Below, one piece after another: positions 20,950 through 32,543 of a stretch of DNA of 64,000 nucleotides. The notes under the pieces are model-generated. The model was not told where the DNA came from, made no database searches, and saw only the letters and a list, made by a program, of their open reading frames with translations. The stretch lies in assembly GCA_007922305.1 (NCBI GenBank), contig ML677374.1, forward strand, positions 6,149,991-6,213,990. Direction: 5' to 3'. Source of the DNA: Dermatemys mawii. Taxonomy: Eukaryota > Chordata > Testudines > Dermatemydidae. Numbering within the stretch: the stretch's first letter is position 1; the number at the start of each line of letters is the position of its first letter. Both the position numbers and the translations under genes were made by a program.

Positions 20950-20985
<36 letters not shown>
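20940..20985. repeat. TG/CA microsatellite forming a perfect palindrome
   Basis: A tract of alternating TG (20940-20950) flips through 'tata' into CA repeats that run to 20985. The first 11 bases are the exact inverse complement of the beginning of the CA tract, so the duplex can extrude a hairpin. Confidence 0.9.
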
Positions 20986-20987
<2 letters not shown>

Positions 20988-21767
20988 CTTCATAATACAG
21001 CAAATTGCTTATACACATGTAAGCAAATATCTTCTCAAATTATCTCTTATCACCAAATGGGGTGTGATGCTTGTTGTTCAAGGGGGCGAGGTTGCCTTTC
21101 AATCTGCGGAGGCCAGCCTGACACCAAAAATAAACAGCATAAGCCCAGAATGGTTGTCGCAAGGGGCAGAGAGAACTTGTCAGGCGGGAGTGTGTGAGCC
21201 GGCAAGATGATAATGTGGCATGACACTTCTGAAATGAGACACCGGTTGCCATGGTGAGGAGTCAGGAGGGACTATCTCTCCAGAGGCTGAAATAAAACAT
21301 GCTTTAAATGATGTTTGATTAGAATTTAGATCATGTAACTGAGTGGCTGGGCCCATTCTCCCCCCCTTCCCCTTCCCTCATCATCATCATCTTCAGCTGC
21401 TGGCAGAGCTCACTTTCAAAAGAAAGGGGTCTGGAGTCTAAACAGCCCCATCTGTAGAAAAAAACAAAACAAAACCCTTCACCACCACCTCTAACATGCT
21501 AAGAGGTTTCTTAGTTGCAGGCCCAGTCCATTACGCTGCTTGCTAACTCTGCCTGCATTTGCCACTTGAGTCCATCATAGTTTAAGCCAGTTAAAAATGA
21601 TTCCTTCTGTTCTCAAAAACACTTAATCAATAGCACCCTGAGAATATCCTCCGTCTTAGTTTGTGTTTTCTGACTGGTCTATTCATTGCCTTTTTAATGT
21701 ACGTTATAACTACAGCCTATCAGGGATTAGGTACAATGTTCTTGTGCTCTTAGCATTAAAGAAAGCA

Positions 21768-21801
21768 TGTGTGTGTATGTGTGTGTGTCTGTCTGTCTGT
21801 C
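21768..21801. repeat. TG and TCTG simple repeat
   Basis: tgtgtgtgtatgtgtgtgtg followed by three TCTG units. Confidence 0.9.
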
Positions 21802-22207
21802 ATTTTCTAAGAATGAAAAGGAACTTGGAAGAGAGAGAGAAATTGAGAAAGCAATCGAGATGGACATCATTGGCTTGTGAATAGGATGGGAGAGTTTTTA
21901 TGTTTCTTCACGGTTTCATTTGAAGAACACAGCTCAACTAATTCTTAGTTTCTTTATAAATAGAGAGAGGCAAAAACGGGAAAGGCTGGATGGCTCAGGG
22001 GCTGGCTCTGGTGGGTTTTTTTGGCTGAGTTTTTTTTACTTTTAGGTGGCTATTAAAGATAGCTGAATGCTTTTAAAAGAAGTTTGTCAGATAAGATATG
22101 CAGCAACTGTTACCTTTCCTCCTTGACTAAATCATTTGACCAATACTATTCTATCAGTTACAGAGCTGCTGAGATACTGACAAAAGCATTTGTCAAATGA
22201 ATTACTT

Positions 22208-22218
22208 GGGGGGGGGGG
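22208..22218. repeat. poly-G run (11)
   Basis: Eleven consecutive G residues. Confidence 0.9.
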
Positions 22219-22289
22219 AACGGCAAATGCATCAAATAAGGTATTTGAGCAGCATTCTACATGCTAATCACCTGAAGGCCACATCGCTC

Positions 22290-22330
22290 CAGCTACCCCG
22301 ATTTATACCAGCTGAGGATCTGGACTGGAA
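22290..22330. repeat. half palindromic repeat
   Basis: ccccgatttataccagctga then ggatctgg is the right arm of the cagctggtgtaaat family. Confidence 0.5.
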
Positions 22331-24849
22331 AACTGTTGGCGCCACTGGCTGACGGTGACTGGCAGTTATTAGTGTATGATGGCTTTTTGGTAGCCTAAGT
22401 GAACTGAGTTTGATGATCTCACACTACCCTCGTTGGAAGTGCATCTGGATCACATAACACCCCCCCATCACAAATGGCACTAGTTAGCAGTCTCAGCAGA
22501 GAGGCCAAGGACTGACTGGTCCTGGAGACTCTACCATAGTGTTGCTTCCATGAAGAACTGTAGAGATGTGGGGATACACAAGCAAAATTCTTATGCAACC
22601 AAAAATCAGCTTCCTCTTACCACACATTTTAATTGTGGTCAAATAAAGTGGTTGCGCCAGTCCAGTAAAAGTGAAGGTGTGACAACAGTTACATTCTCCC
22701 AGGCTGTGAGAGCACTGATTACAGCTGTTATTGAGTTGTGTGTGTGTGTACTTATTAAAAGGAGTATACAGTGGCTTTGCCTGAGACCATGTGTATCCTA
22801 GGTGTCACGGCATGCCCTGTAATTTATGAGAGACAAAGAGGAACATTAGATATTGTTAGAATACATGATAATCCCTTGGCAATAATTTATTCAGCTTGCA
22901 AGGTTAGGATCTCCATAATTCTTGTCTGCACAGTAATGAAAACTACTGATGCTCATTATATATTTTTGTGTACATTAGCTGAATATATGGATCTCAGGCC
23001 CCTTCCTCCCACTTGACATGCTACTCAGGGAGTAACCAAGCGGATCATGTTGGCTGGACTCCTTGTCTGAACTAAGCATGGAGAACACAGCCAATTCTCC
23101 TGTTCTTTGAAGGCCATTCCTTTAGTGGTGCGCTCTTGGAGACTTTATACCAAAGAAGTCAGCTTTCTCAGTGCGTTTTTAGCACCTTGGCTCAGCTTGC
23201 TCCATGAGAAAGGTACCTCAGGTTTAGTTTGATTCTCTCTGCCTAGAGGACACCATGGACACCACTTATAAATTCACCAGCCATTTCTGAGTAATTTCTC
23301 AGGATTCTGATGACCTTGTCTGCATGGGTTTTTAGATCCTGGATGACTTATTTTATTTTTCCATTCAAATTTGATAGTGATTGCTATTGCCCAGTCAGGT
23401 CAAGAATAGCCATTCCTTTGCCACTCATACCTGAGCTGGCCTTGGGGATTTTAAAACATCAGTCTTTTATTTAGTTACACCTCAACTTCACTTTTGCCCG
23501 GAGTTCAGTTGCTCAGTTTGGAGTTCAAATGTTCCAGTCTGAATGCAGCCAGGTGGGGTTATAAAGCATCTTGAAAGCTGCTGGTTTCTTGCCCACATAG
23601 CAACCAGGGGTTACAACAATCTGATATAGGTCTAACTATCAAATGTGAGAAGAAACTAAAGCCAAAGAAGAAGGGGGAAGTTCCGTTTGAAAGAGTAATA
23701 AGCAAATGGGGAGTGTAGGTGGGTGAGCAAGAAATCTTTCCTTTACCCTACAGTGAGACTTCTCAGTCTCTGTGGTTCAGTAGACAGAAAAAATAGTGCT
23801 ATTTACAATGCAATAAGAACATTGGACTGAAAATGAGCAGTCGGAGGGAGTGTGAGGTAAGCTTCACCGTAGCCCAGCCCTTGACTAAGCATTGCTGTGC
23901 GTACAAGTTGAGTGATAAGCACGTCAGTAGAAAGGAAGCATCTTTTTGAACTGGGGAGACTTGGGGTAGCAATCTGTTTATGGATCATTTTCTTCAGATA
24001 AAGATGTGCAGACGCCTCACAATATACCCCAGATATGTTCTTGAGTTTAGCTATTGTGATATATGTCCTCTTAAAAAATGTTGCTAAGAGTCAGAAGCAG
24101 GGAAGGGGTTAAAGTTACTTAACTATAGGGATTTTTTTGCATAATAATTAGACATTGCGCTGTTTTAGTATCATAGTGCACTTCGTACAGCAGCGTTAAA
24201 ACCCCTTTAAGTAATATTTGCAATGCTTCCTGCGGTGTAATTTGCTAAATAACATAGGTTATCCAAGTCCTAGAATTTAGTTAACATTGACGCAGGAATT
24301 AGTCTTGAAATGCTAGAAGATCCCAGGGTTGCTGGTTATGGTTGGCTGATAAGTGCACAGGATTGTAGTGACTCGACATTTTATTAATCTAATAATGGGT
24401 CTGTTTTTGAAGGCCCTGGGCAAGGATAAAATCAGTTTAAAAGGGACGAGGGAATGGAAGGTACAGTAGATACTAAGAAACAAGACAGACAAGCTGACGG
24501 AAACAATCCAAGACTCTAAAACCTATCCCAGAATGGAAAAGGATTAAAAAAAGAGAGAGAGAGAGAGAATGAACCTAAAATTTAAAAGAGTAAAAAAGAG
24601 AAATAAGGGGTGGAAGAGAACAGAAAAGGTGAAATGAAGTGACCACTCCTGTATACTATACAGTTCCAACGAGGTATAATATTCTTCATCACTGGTGGTT
24701 CTAAGCTGCTGTGTTGTTCTTTGGCCAGATTCAGCCGATGTACTTACTCAAGTGAGTCTTTCCATTGTAGTCAATGGTGTTACATACATGGTTAGCATTC
24801 TGCTAGATATATCATGAGTCAGTCACATTTTAAAACTAAAGCACTATCA
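22331..24849. other. mostly unique sequence, no gene recognised
   Basis: Short frames (61-83 codons) have no recognisable domain. GA-rich tract (gagagagagagaga) near 24551-24568. Confidence 0.4.
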
Positions 24850-25056
24850 TAAGAACATAAGAATGGCCATGCTGGGTCATACCAGTGGTCCACCTAGTCC
24901 AGTATCCTGTCTTCTGACAGTGGCCAGTTCCAGATGCTTCAGAGGGAATGAGCAGAGCAGGGCAATTTGAAGTGTCCCAGCTTCTGCCATCCCCTGTCCC
25001 AGCTTCTGGCAGTCACAGGTTTAGGGACACCCAGAGCATGGGGTTGCATCCTGGCT
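24850..25056 (-). mobile_element. CR1 LINE 3' fragment
   Basis: ataagaacataagaatggcc, atgctgggtcataccagtgg, tccacctagtccagtatcct, gtcttctgacagtggccagt, tccagatgcttcagagggaa and aatgagcagagcagggcaat are the reverse strand of the well-known CR1 3' region. Heavily truncated; not coding. Confidence 0.9.
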
Positions 25057-25062
25057 GAGAAG

Positions 25063-25180
25063 AAAACGGGGCTGGATTTTCCCAGGGGAAAGCCATTATT
25101 TCTTCTTTGAACATTTTGGACCTGGGACTTTTCCAGTGAAAATTCCCATGGGAAGAAATTCCATTTTTTGGCTGGCTCTA
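25063..25180 (-). mobile_element. hAT-like MITE fragment (agagctgg family)
   Basis: Ends ggaagaaattccattttttg then gctggctcta, similar to the right end of 19783-20214. It abuts the CR1 on its left, which may have truncated it. Confidence 0.4.
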
Positions 25181-25403
25181 ATATTTCATATGTTTAGGTC
25201 AGAAAAATGTTCAGTTTCCATTAATTGCAGACTGGATTATATTTTGCCAACAACTTCTTCCTAGGAATACATTTAACAAGAAAGAAGGGAACATTGCTGG
25301 AATAAGAAAATGCGTCTAGTTCATTATTCATGTTGCTATGCTGTTATAATTCATAGGCTGGCCAATCAGTGCACATGCTTGACAGAAGATAGTGCACTTT
25401 GGT

Positions 25404-25450
25404 TTAGAGCTAGTTGAAAAATGGCAAAACTAAAACAAAAACAGGTTGCC
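25404..25450 (+). mobile_element. hAT-like MITE end fragment
   Basis: tttagagctagttgaaaaat resembles the left end of 19783-20214; the rest is lost. Confidence 0.35.
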
Positions 25451-25554
25451 GTTGGTTACAATCCATTTGTTCCTCGACTGTTGAAAGAAATCAGGACCCA
25501 GCAATTCCCTTTGAGAATAATAGGAGCTGTTGAGTTCTGAGCTCTGCAGAAACT

Positions 25555-25628
25555 GCCAGTGAAATCTTGGCCCTATTAAAGTCAATGAAAGTTTTGCCAT
25601 TGATTTCGGTGGGGCCAGAATTTCACCA
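25555..25628. repeat. imperfect palindromic repeat (gtgaaatcttggccc family)
   Basis: Left arm gtgaaatcttggccctatta, centre agtcaatgaaagttttgcca, right arm ttggccc/ttgatttcggtggggcca then gaatttcacca. The arms are inverted copies. Confidence 0.65.
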
Positions 25629-25700
25629 TTGGCCCTTAGTGATGTGCCTGTGTTTGATTGTCATTCTCCCCCCTCATTTTTAATGGATATTATTATAGTT

Positions 25701-25778
25701 CAGATCATCCGCTGGTGTAAATCAGTGTAGCTCCATTGAAATCAGTGGAGTGGCACCAGTTTCCACTAGCTGTAGATC
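25701..25778. repeat. imperfect palindromic repeat (cagctggtgtaaat family)
   Basis: Left arm atcatccgctggtgtaaatc, centre tagctccattgaaatcagtg, right arm gagtggcaccagtttccact then gctgtagatct. Best preserved member with 7255-7346. Confidence 0.65.
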
Positions 25779-25779
25779 T

Positions 25780-26769
25780 CTTCTATATCTCTCTATTTTG
25801 GTGGGAGGGGCGCAATGGTTCTTTTTACCCCGTCAGCAATATTTATCTGCAGACGACACTATAAATCTGCAAGCTTCAACCACACATCCTTCCAAGAATG
25901 TCTGATTTCTGTCCATGGCCCAGAAATGTACTCTACATACCAAACCTGAATGCTTCTAATTAGCTTCCAGTTACAGAATTCTATAGGATCATTAACAAAC
26001 CCCTATAGAAAAAATTCGCAGTTGCTATTAAATTCCGTAGTTTCTTGGAGTAACTTCTACAAAATCCGATGAAATTTCTCTCAAACCTTATTGGTTTGAC
26101 ACCTTTTAGAATCTATAGGATTGTTCCATTAGGGAATTCTTTGTTTCTTTCTTCCCGTCACATTAGATTCCTTACTCCTTTTCCTCTACCTATGTTTCTT
26201 TTTTCTCGAGCAGTGCATGCACCGGTTCACCACACACTTACCCATGTGCTACCAAAGTGCACAGCTCTTCTGATTCCACAACAAGTGTCAAATCTTTAAT
26301 ATGATTTCCCGCATGTTTGACTAATCAATGCAGAACATCATCATGAAGGATAATTTTACCCTCTGGCACTTCTGGGACAGTATAATGAGGCCTGGTGTTT
26401 TCCATTTTTTATTCTTCTACAAGAATCTACAGTTTTAGTCCCCGCTAATTGATTTGAGTTCATGGAGGAGGGTTTTCCCTACCTCCCTTCCAGTGTCTTG
26501 GCTATTAATGGATTCTAGTGCTCTAGCATGGCTGTGTATTCAGTCTATTTAGAGATTCAATATACTGTCGTTCTGACCTTTCAGAAGCCGGGGAAAAAAC
26601 ATTAGGACCAGCATGTTGATCCATGTGGAGACCAATGTCAGGGGCAGGTTGGAATTATTTAATTTGGCTGGAGACATGGACTTTCTGCAGGAATGGTGAT
26701 ACTTGGAACTTCTGCTGCACTTTTCACCTGTGGTGCCTGCTTGACATGTTTACCACACAGGAGGAAACT
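25780..26769. other. no feature recognised
   Basis: Unique sequence; one 76-codon frame (26069-26299) is unrecognised. Confidence 0.4.
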
Positions 26770-26789
26770 TAGCCTCACTACTACCCTGT

Positions 26790-27005
26790 GAGAGGTGGGG
26801 AGTAGTAGTATCTCATTTCACAGATAGTGACACTGAGGCACGGAGGCGGGCTTTCCAAAGAGAATGGGGGTCTCTAACTCCTTTACACTCTTTGAACACC
26901 CTGGCCAGAGTGTAAGTGACTTGATCTCCGAGGAGGTCTGTGGCAGAACCAGGAGCATAGGCCAGATCTCCTGACTCCCAGTCTTATGTTTTCATCACAG
27001 AACCA
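26790..27005 (-). repeat. MIR-type SINE copy with an internal insertion
   Basis: tagtatctcatttcacagat, agtgacactgaggcacggag then, after about 60 unrelated bases, tgtaagtgacttgatctccg, aggtctgtggcagaaccagg and atctcctgactcccagtctt. The order is reverse-strand MIR. The inserted stretch (about 26855-26912) has no signature I recognise. Confidence 0.65.
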
Positions 27006-27199
27006 TTTTTTTCTCTTCTTCTCCCTCAAGTGCGCTATGGATCCATGCCTTATTCTGGACGGTAACTGAGGAACCGCCTTCTTTCCAAGGTCTTCAGCAA
27101 TAACCCAAGGAGTGGGTGAGATTCTTTCATGATCCCTCAAGTTTAGCTGTAGTTTGACTCTGCGCATATAAGCAAAAAATAAAAATAAAATAAAATCAC

Positions 27200-27290
27200 C
27201 CTGGCCAAATCCTCAGCTTGAGTACACAGACATCACTCCATTGAAGCCAACGGAGTCGTTCTAGTTTTTACCAGCAAAGAACCTGGTCCC
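27200..27290. repeat. imperfect palindromic repeat (cagctggtgtaaat family)
   Basis: ctggccaaatcctcagcttg, catcactccattgaagccaa and cggagtcgttctagttttta; the centre has the family's ctccattgaagycaacggag. Confidence 0.45.
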
Positions 27291-28254
27291 TTGAGTGTCA
27301 TTTGAATCCCAGAAGAGGGACAAGAAGTGGGGAGGGTACAGACCAAGGAGCAGATATTTGAATGTTCACAAATTACAATGCTCCCTTCCCTGGCTGGCAG
27401 GGAGTTGGAAAAGAGCACTGTCTAATGTGGGGCAGCACCTGAGATCCCAAAGGGGGCTGGTGAGACATGTTTTTATGAGTAATTTGTATATTTCTGCTCT
27501 ATTTTTGACACAATCACCTAGAGTTATTCTTGTATTATTAGTATTATTATTTTAATGATAGCAGCAGCCGCATGACAGATTTGTTTAGGGTTAGAGCTGT
27601 TCATAAATTAAGTGGCAGATAAAAATTAATTTTTCTTAAAAGAAATGCGTTTAGCTCCTTAAATTGCTCATTTAACATCACTGAAAAGTAATACTCTGCT
27701 TTAGAATGGACATTGTATTAACTTTAAAAGGCCTATTTAAAGTGACGGTTGTCAGTGAGTGAAAGCTAGATATGGTAATTCCAAGTTACAAATCAGAGTG
27801 AGGAAACTGAAGAATGGACAACCTTGTTAACACAAGCACGACGGAGGAAGCACTGGGGTCAAAGTGCCAGCGCAGAAAGGAATAAAGACACAGCACCAAA
27901 AATATGTCCTATAATTAGGGCAGCTGTAAGAGTCAAGGTTGAAGATTCTTCACCATGACATGTCTGATATAGAAAAAGTGATGGCCAAGAGTAATCACTT
28001 ACAAGCACTGAGCCTTAAAGGAGCAGCACTTCATTTGTACTGTATGGGGGTGCGGGGTGAGAGAAGACAAGACAAAGGAAGAAAGGGACATGGGGTGGGA
28101 GAATGCAGGGCAAACTGGCACTGAAGGGGCAGGCGCTGTGGGAAATTGCAGGGTCTGTTTCTAACACTCAGAGGCCAGCAAGAAAACTGATCGCTTAATA
28201 AAGAGATTTTCTGATAAAGGCAGAGCGGAACTATATTCCTGGATGCCAGGTATA
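27291..28254. other. no feature recognised
   Basis: Unique AT-rich sequence with short unrecognised frames. Confidence 0.4.
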
Positions 28255-28335
28255 GACCTGATTCTATCTTTAGGCCAGTAACTTTGATGGAATTACTCCA
28301 GATTTACATCAGAGTTAGTGAGAGCAGAATCAATC
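28255..28335. repeat. degraded palindromic repeat
   Basis: gacctgattctatctttagg, gatggaattactccagattt, acatcagagttagtgagagc and gcagaatcaatcc match the palindrome group around a tactcca centre. Confidence 0.4.
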
Positions 28336-28616
28336 CAATAAGCCTGGGGATACTTAGGGATCGTTTCTTAAGACAGGAGGTTGCTTAATAACAGAAGTCT
28401 CTGTGTATACATGTATATATGCACAAAAAACCCAGGGAGGTGATAAATTGATATGGGAATGGGAAGAAATTAGCCGTGACCTCCTTTAGGGCAACCCTAC
28501 CCAAATCTTCACTGCATTATCCCCTTGAAATAAAAGAAATGAGCCTTGGATACATGCCTTAAACCCAAAATACTCTCCTTCTTTTGCCAAAATACCTATG
28601 CAGTTGAAATAGCAAG

Positions 28617-29201
28617 GTGGAGAAGAAATCGCCTAACCTGATAGCTCCATATTTTGGCTTAGTCAGGTCAAGGTCTCAGGTGTGCTGTACAATACATACC
28701 TTGCCTTCCCTCCAGAACAATACACTGCTGGTAACCAGTGTTACCAACTGCTGCCATAGACTGGTTTTCAGCTTTACTGTCATATGTAAATTTTTGCTTT
28801 CAGACACAAATCAGTCTCCAATGACGGAGCACCAAACGGCATCTCTGGACACCCACTGTATCCCAGGACATGTGCTGCATTTGCTTTGCAATCGGTTCAT
28901 ATGCGCTGCCTACCGGAAGACACTGTTTGCCCTCCCCTGGAAAGAGCATCATTGTGTTACCAGAAAAGGAGTTTTCTCGCTAAGCGAGGGCTCTGACTCA
29001 ACCAACTTCTTACACGGCCCCCTTTGTCAGATAGTTTATTTTGCCTTTGTCTTTTTTGACCTGTACTTGGGGAGGCTAATTCGATTTTCCACTGAGAGGT
29101 GCAGATATCTATATTATTTTCCTAAAACTCCAGAGAATATGGTAAATTTCTTTTTATTGCTTCCAGCTATGTTATTTAAAGTAATTAACCTTAATTTATA
29201 A
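28617..29201 (+). other. longest open frame in the window (194 codons), probably not a gene
   Basis: ATG to stop 195 codons later. The conceptual protein is Cys/Phe/Leu-rich with no signal, repeat or domain I recognise. It has no identifiable promoter, CpG cluster or poly-A signal placement that would support it. The underlying DNA (28790-29440) is repeat-free, so conservation of nucleotides rather than protein may explain the absence of stops; chance is also possible in 64 kb. Confidence 0.12.
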
Positions 29202-29440
29202 ATTTTTATATCAAACTGCCTTTTAACTTTTAGAACTGGCAGGAGAAGTCCATTTCCCAGGGCTCCTAATAGTTCTCCATTTAATCAAAATTCATCCATC
29301 AGATTCCAGTGTTAAATCATCTTTTAATTGGGAGTTACATTCTGGTTAATAGTTTTATAATTCGCCGCCTCTAATAGTTTTTACCACAGGGATCTACTCC
29401 ATTTTTTCTCACTCTATTATTCCTGGTGTTCAGCAGGGAC
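28790..29440. promoter_or_regulatory. candidate conserved non-coding block
   Basis: Unique, no simple repeats, with ctaattcgattttcc, aagtaattaaccttaattta, atcatcttttaattggg, and ataattcgccgcctctaata. Homeodomain-like words are close together. Overlaps the 194-codon frame. Untested inference. Confidence 0.28.
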
Positions 29441-29687
29441 ATTTTAAGAACCTTCACTTCCCCTGCCTCTTCTGTTAGTCGTCTTTGTTCTTTGTGATCT
29501 CATTAATTCTTGATAGCAAGTTCCCTTTCTCCTCATTACTGGAGCATAACTACCTTTATCACTTAGTGAAACCTTGCTCATTTCTACAAGTACTCTCCAA
29601 TTTTTTTCCTCTCTAAAAAATAATAACTGGAGACTTATTTCAGCAAAGCAGGTTACATACACAGCGCACAGTCCAGAACCTGGACAT

Positions 29688-29815
29688 TATTTAGACTGTG
29701 AGCTCTTTGGGGCAAGGACTGGCTTTTACTGTGTGTTTGTACAGTGCCTAGCACAATGAGGTCCTCATCTCAATTACAGCTTCTACACTCTATCATAATG
29801 CAAATAATAATAATA
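29688..29815 (+). repeat. SINE tail fragment (tacagtgcctagcacaatg family)
   Basis: tagactgtgagctctttggg, gcaaggactggcttttactg, ttgtacagtgcctagcacaa, tgaggtcctcatctcaatta and a terminal (AAT)n. A good forward copy; used here to recognise the reverse copies. Confidence 0.75.
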
Positions 29816-30194
29816 ATCATATAAAAGAGAAAAATCCCATTTGTCTGGTCTTTTTCGGAAACTCAATGTCAGCCGAATCATTGTCTCCTGACAAGCTTTT
29901 GCAGAAATTGCACTTAATATTTGGCAATCAATAAAAATAAAAAAGATGGCTGTTATCTCCATTTGTGTTAAACTCTCATTACATTGCAACTCAGAAACTG
30001 CAGAGCCTAAAATGTACTGATGTCTGTATAAAGTGCTTTGAGATTGTCAGGTAACAAGTGTTATAGGGGTGCAGAACATTGGGGTTGTAATGAACTGGCT
30101 ATTTTTGTGTGTAACCACTGCCCTCTGCAGGGTAGAATCAGAACTGCTCTTCTGTGTGTCATAAACCCTCTCTCACTAGCAGCTAATAGGGAGT

Positions 30195-30275
30195 CTCTTC
30201 TTGCTCAAGTGGTAGAGGCCTGTGTTTTGGGAGCAGAAGGAACTGAGTTCTTGGTGTTGCCATAGGGTGCAGCAC
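30195..30275 (+). repeat. tRNA-derived SINE-like fragment
   Basis: ttgctcaagtggtagaggcc resembles a pol III A box (…ctcagtggtagagc…) and is followed by ggagcagaaggaactgagtt, where a B box would be expected but is decayed. A similar sequence is at 53998-54075. Confidence 0.35.
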
Positions 30276-30485
30276 AGAGATAGCTGCGAAGTGGATTTAT
30301 TAGTGTTTTTTAAAATACATTGTGAATGGAGAGCTCCATATTTTTAAAAACCCAATGGCGTATTTTCCAACTTTGCATAGCATTTTCCCTCTCTATTTGG
30401 TGTATCCTCCTTCCCCTAAAAGGGATTCAAGTGCACAGCCCACTGCTACCTACACCCAGAAAAGACGGCACATTACTTTTTGTAA

Positions 30486-30575
30486 TTTTGTGAACTACTG
30501 TGGATCTGCTCCATTGATAGCAGAGGGATCATTGCTGATTGACATCAGGGTGGGGGAGATCAGAATCAGACCCTC
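30486..30575. repeat. degraded palindromic repeat
   Basis: tgtggatctgctccattgat, agcagagggatcattgctga and gagatcagaatcagaccct match the palindrome group. Confidence 0.4.
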
Positions 30576-30739
30576 TCTTTGTCATGTTCAATACCAAACA
30601 CTGGATCATTTGCATGTGAACTCTGCAGCCTAGCGCCTGATTGTCAGGCACGGTGCATGTAAATACCCTTGCTCAGTGCAGCTTAGCAGTTAGGACAGTG
30701 CTACATTAGCCTGGTATCCTAACAAAACAATAAAAAGAG

Positions 30740-31330
30740 CCTGAAGAGAAGTAAATAACATTGCGTTCAAGGTAATAAACGCAAGCCTGTCGTTTTTCAA
30801 AAAATGCCTAGAATTAGTATAAAATTAAATTTGAAACCTCAATCCTCCAAGGGCTGATTCTCAATTTGCAGATCCACAAAACCACTGCAAATGACCCTAC
30901 CAATCCTACTGACAGTCTTATAGGAATATGTTATATTGACTACCCAAAGTCAGCCTCTCTGCAAGGAAGAGTACATTGTAAAGTGCCATCAGTAAAAGTG
31001 AGGAAAAACAATCTACTGAGGTTTATATTATCGTCCCTTGTACGGTCCCGTAGAAACATTTCATCTATAACATTCAATAGGAAAAATAGGATGGACAAGT
31101 GTAAACAGAATTATTGTACAATTACGCTGCCCTCACAATAACTGTCCATAGTAATTTTTATGTCTCCATAAAGCACTCGTGCTGCAGTATTCTTTTAGAC
31201 CTTTCTTCCCCTCTCCCTCATGCAGGAATGGAATAACTTTTCCCACTTAAAGAATGCATCAGCACAGTAATCTGATATGACAATGATTACAAAATACTCC
31301 AGCTGTTTTAATTGTCTGGTGTTGAGATCC
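30740..31330. promoter_or_regulatory. candidate conserved non-coding block
   Basis: Unique AT-rich sequence with aaggtaataaacgcaagcct, agtataaaattaaatttgaa and ttacaaaatactccagctgt; no repeat signature. A 91-codon frame (30866-31141) is unrecognised. Confidence 0.2.
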
Positions 31331-31449
31331 CATCACCAGAAACAGACAAGATCTTATCTCATATATGGCTTGTATCCCTCCTGACTGTTGCAATATTTAT
31401 GTTAATAAGGATAGCAGACAATAGCCAAGCATTAAGTCCTCAGCTGTGG

Positions 31450-32457
31450 TGACTACACTGGGAAGAAAACAATAATTTCACAGACTGCTGGCCACCTTCT
31501 TCTTTGAGTGCAGTGGCAAGTAAAATAAAAAAATATAGGTTTTGCTTTTAGCTAGGTACAGAAATATGTCTAAGGAGTTTTAGGTTGGGAACATAGATGT
31601 ATGATTTCAGGATTTCTTATGAGAAATATTACAGTAACTCAGCAGCTAAAAAGTCCTCAAAGCTTAGGACTGTATCTGAAGGAATTACCATAGAAATCTA
31701 AACCGGTATTTTGCCTCCTGTGTGCATAGCAGGCATATTATTACCTATTCTTTTGTTGCCATTGCAAACATTTACTGGGAGAGACCTTATTGTCAATTAA
31801 TTTTTGACAGAGGTCAGAGTATGTCTGAGTGAAACTAAAAGAGGTCTGAGGCTTATATCAAAAGACCGAAAGCACTGACAATAGGCTGTTTACACACCCT
31901 GCACACTGGAACACATTAATTAGAAGTCTTTGTGAGATGTTTGTCGTCTGCAGAAGCTTTAAGAGCTTTTGGTTAAGATCATGTGGTTCTTGGTGCTGGG
32001 TGGTTTTTCTTATGGGCACGCATGTGTTGGGAAGAGAGGAGACTATGGTGACTGGCCATAGCTCTCTTGGCTGAAAATTTTTTGGGGTGGATACTTAGCA
32101 TAATTACGACCATGTGTTGAGCTGTCTTTACAGGAGACTCCTTTGGGAAATTCCCTTTGGTGGTGTTCCATTGGTGCTAGCAGTCATCAAGCCCTGTTCA
32201 GACAAGCTCTAGATGGTATGGTGGTCTTGTCTATGCTAGCTCTCCCCACTTTGCTATCATAAATGCTAGTGCAATTGTGCACTGTTCTTCTCCCTGACCC
32301 CAAATCTAGTAAAGGCAAGGAAGGTCTGGAATGAATCCTTCCATTTTTGTTCTGTCATGCCAGCATTCTCCCCAGGAGATGGATGCTGGGAACTAGTCGC
32401 TGCATTTAGCAATGTATCTGTCTGTGAAATCTCTTCAAAATATGGTCAACTAAGGGT
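31450..32457. other. no feature recognised
   Basis: Unique sequence without repeat, exon or RNA signature that I can support. Confidence 0.4.
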
Positions 32458-32543
32458 AGGATTTTCAAAGGCACATAAGAGAGACGAGCACCCAGCTTCC
32501 ATTAAATAGCAATGGAATCTGAGCGCATCACTTCCTTAGGCCC
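32458..32543. repeat. palindromic repeat (ttttcaaaggcacataag family)
   Basis: Left arm taggattttcaaaggcacat then aagagagacgagcaccc, centre ttccattaaatagcaatgga, right arm gagcgcatcacttcctta. Related to 815-1076. Confidence 0.5.

Larger units (their letters stand above)
20990..22260. other. no gene recognised
   Basis: Unique sequence. A 118-codon frame (20854-21210) is open only because the CA tract codes His-Thr repeats; not a gene. Includes the TG/TCTG tract at 21768-21801 and a poly-G at 22208-22218. Confidence 0.5.

Noticed and set aside
20854..21210. 118-codon open frame with a His-Thr run
   Set aside because: It is open because a CA microsatellite cannot encode stops; a second frame through the same tract is open too.
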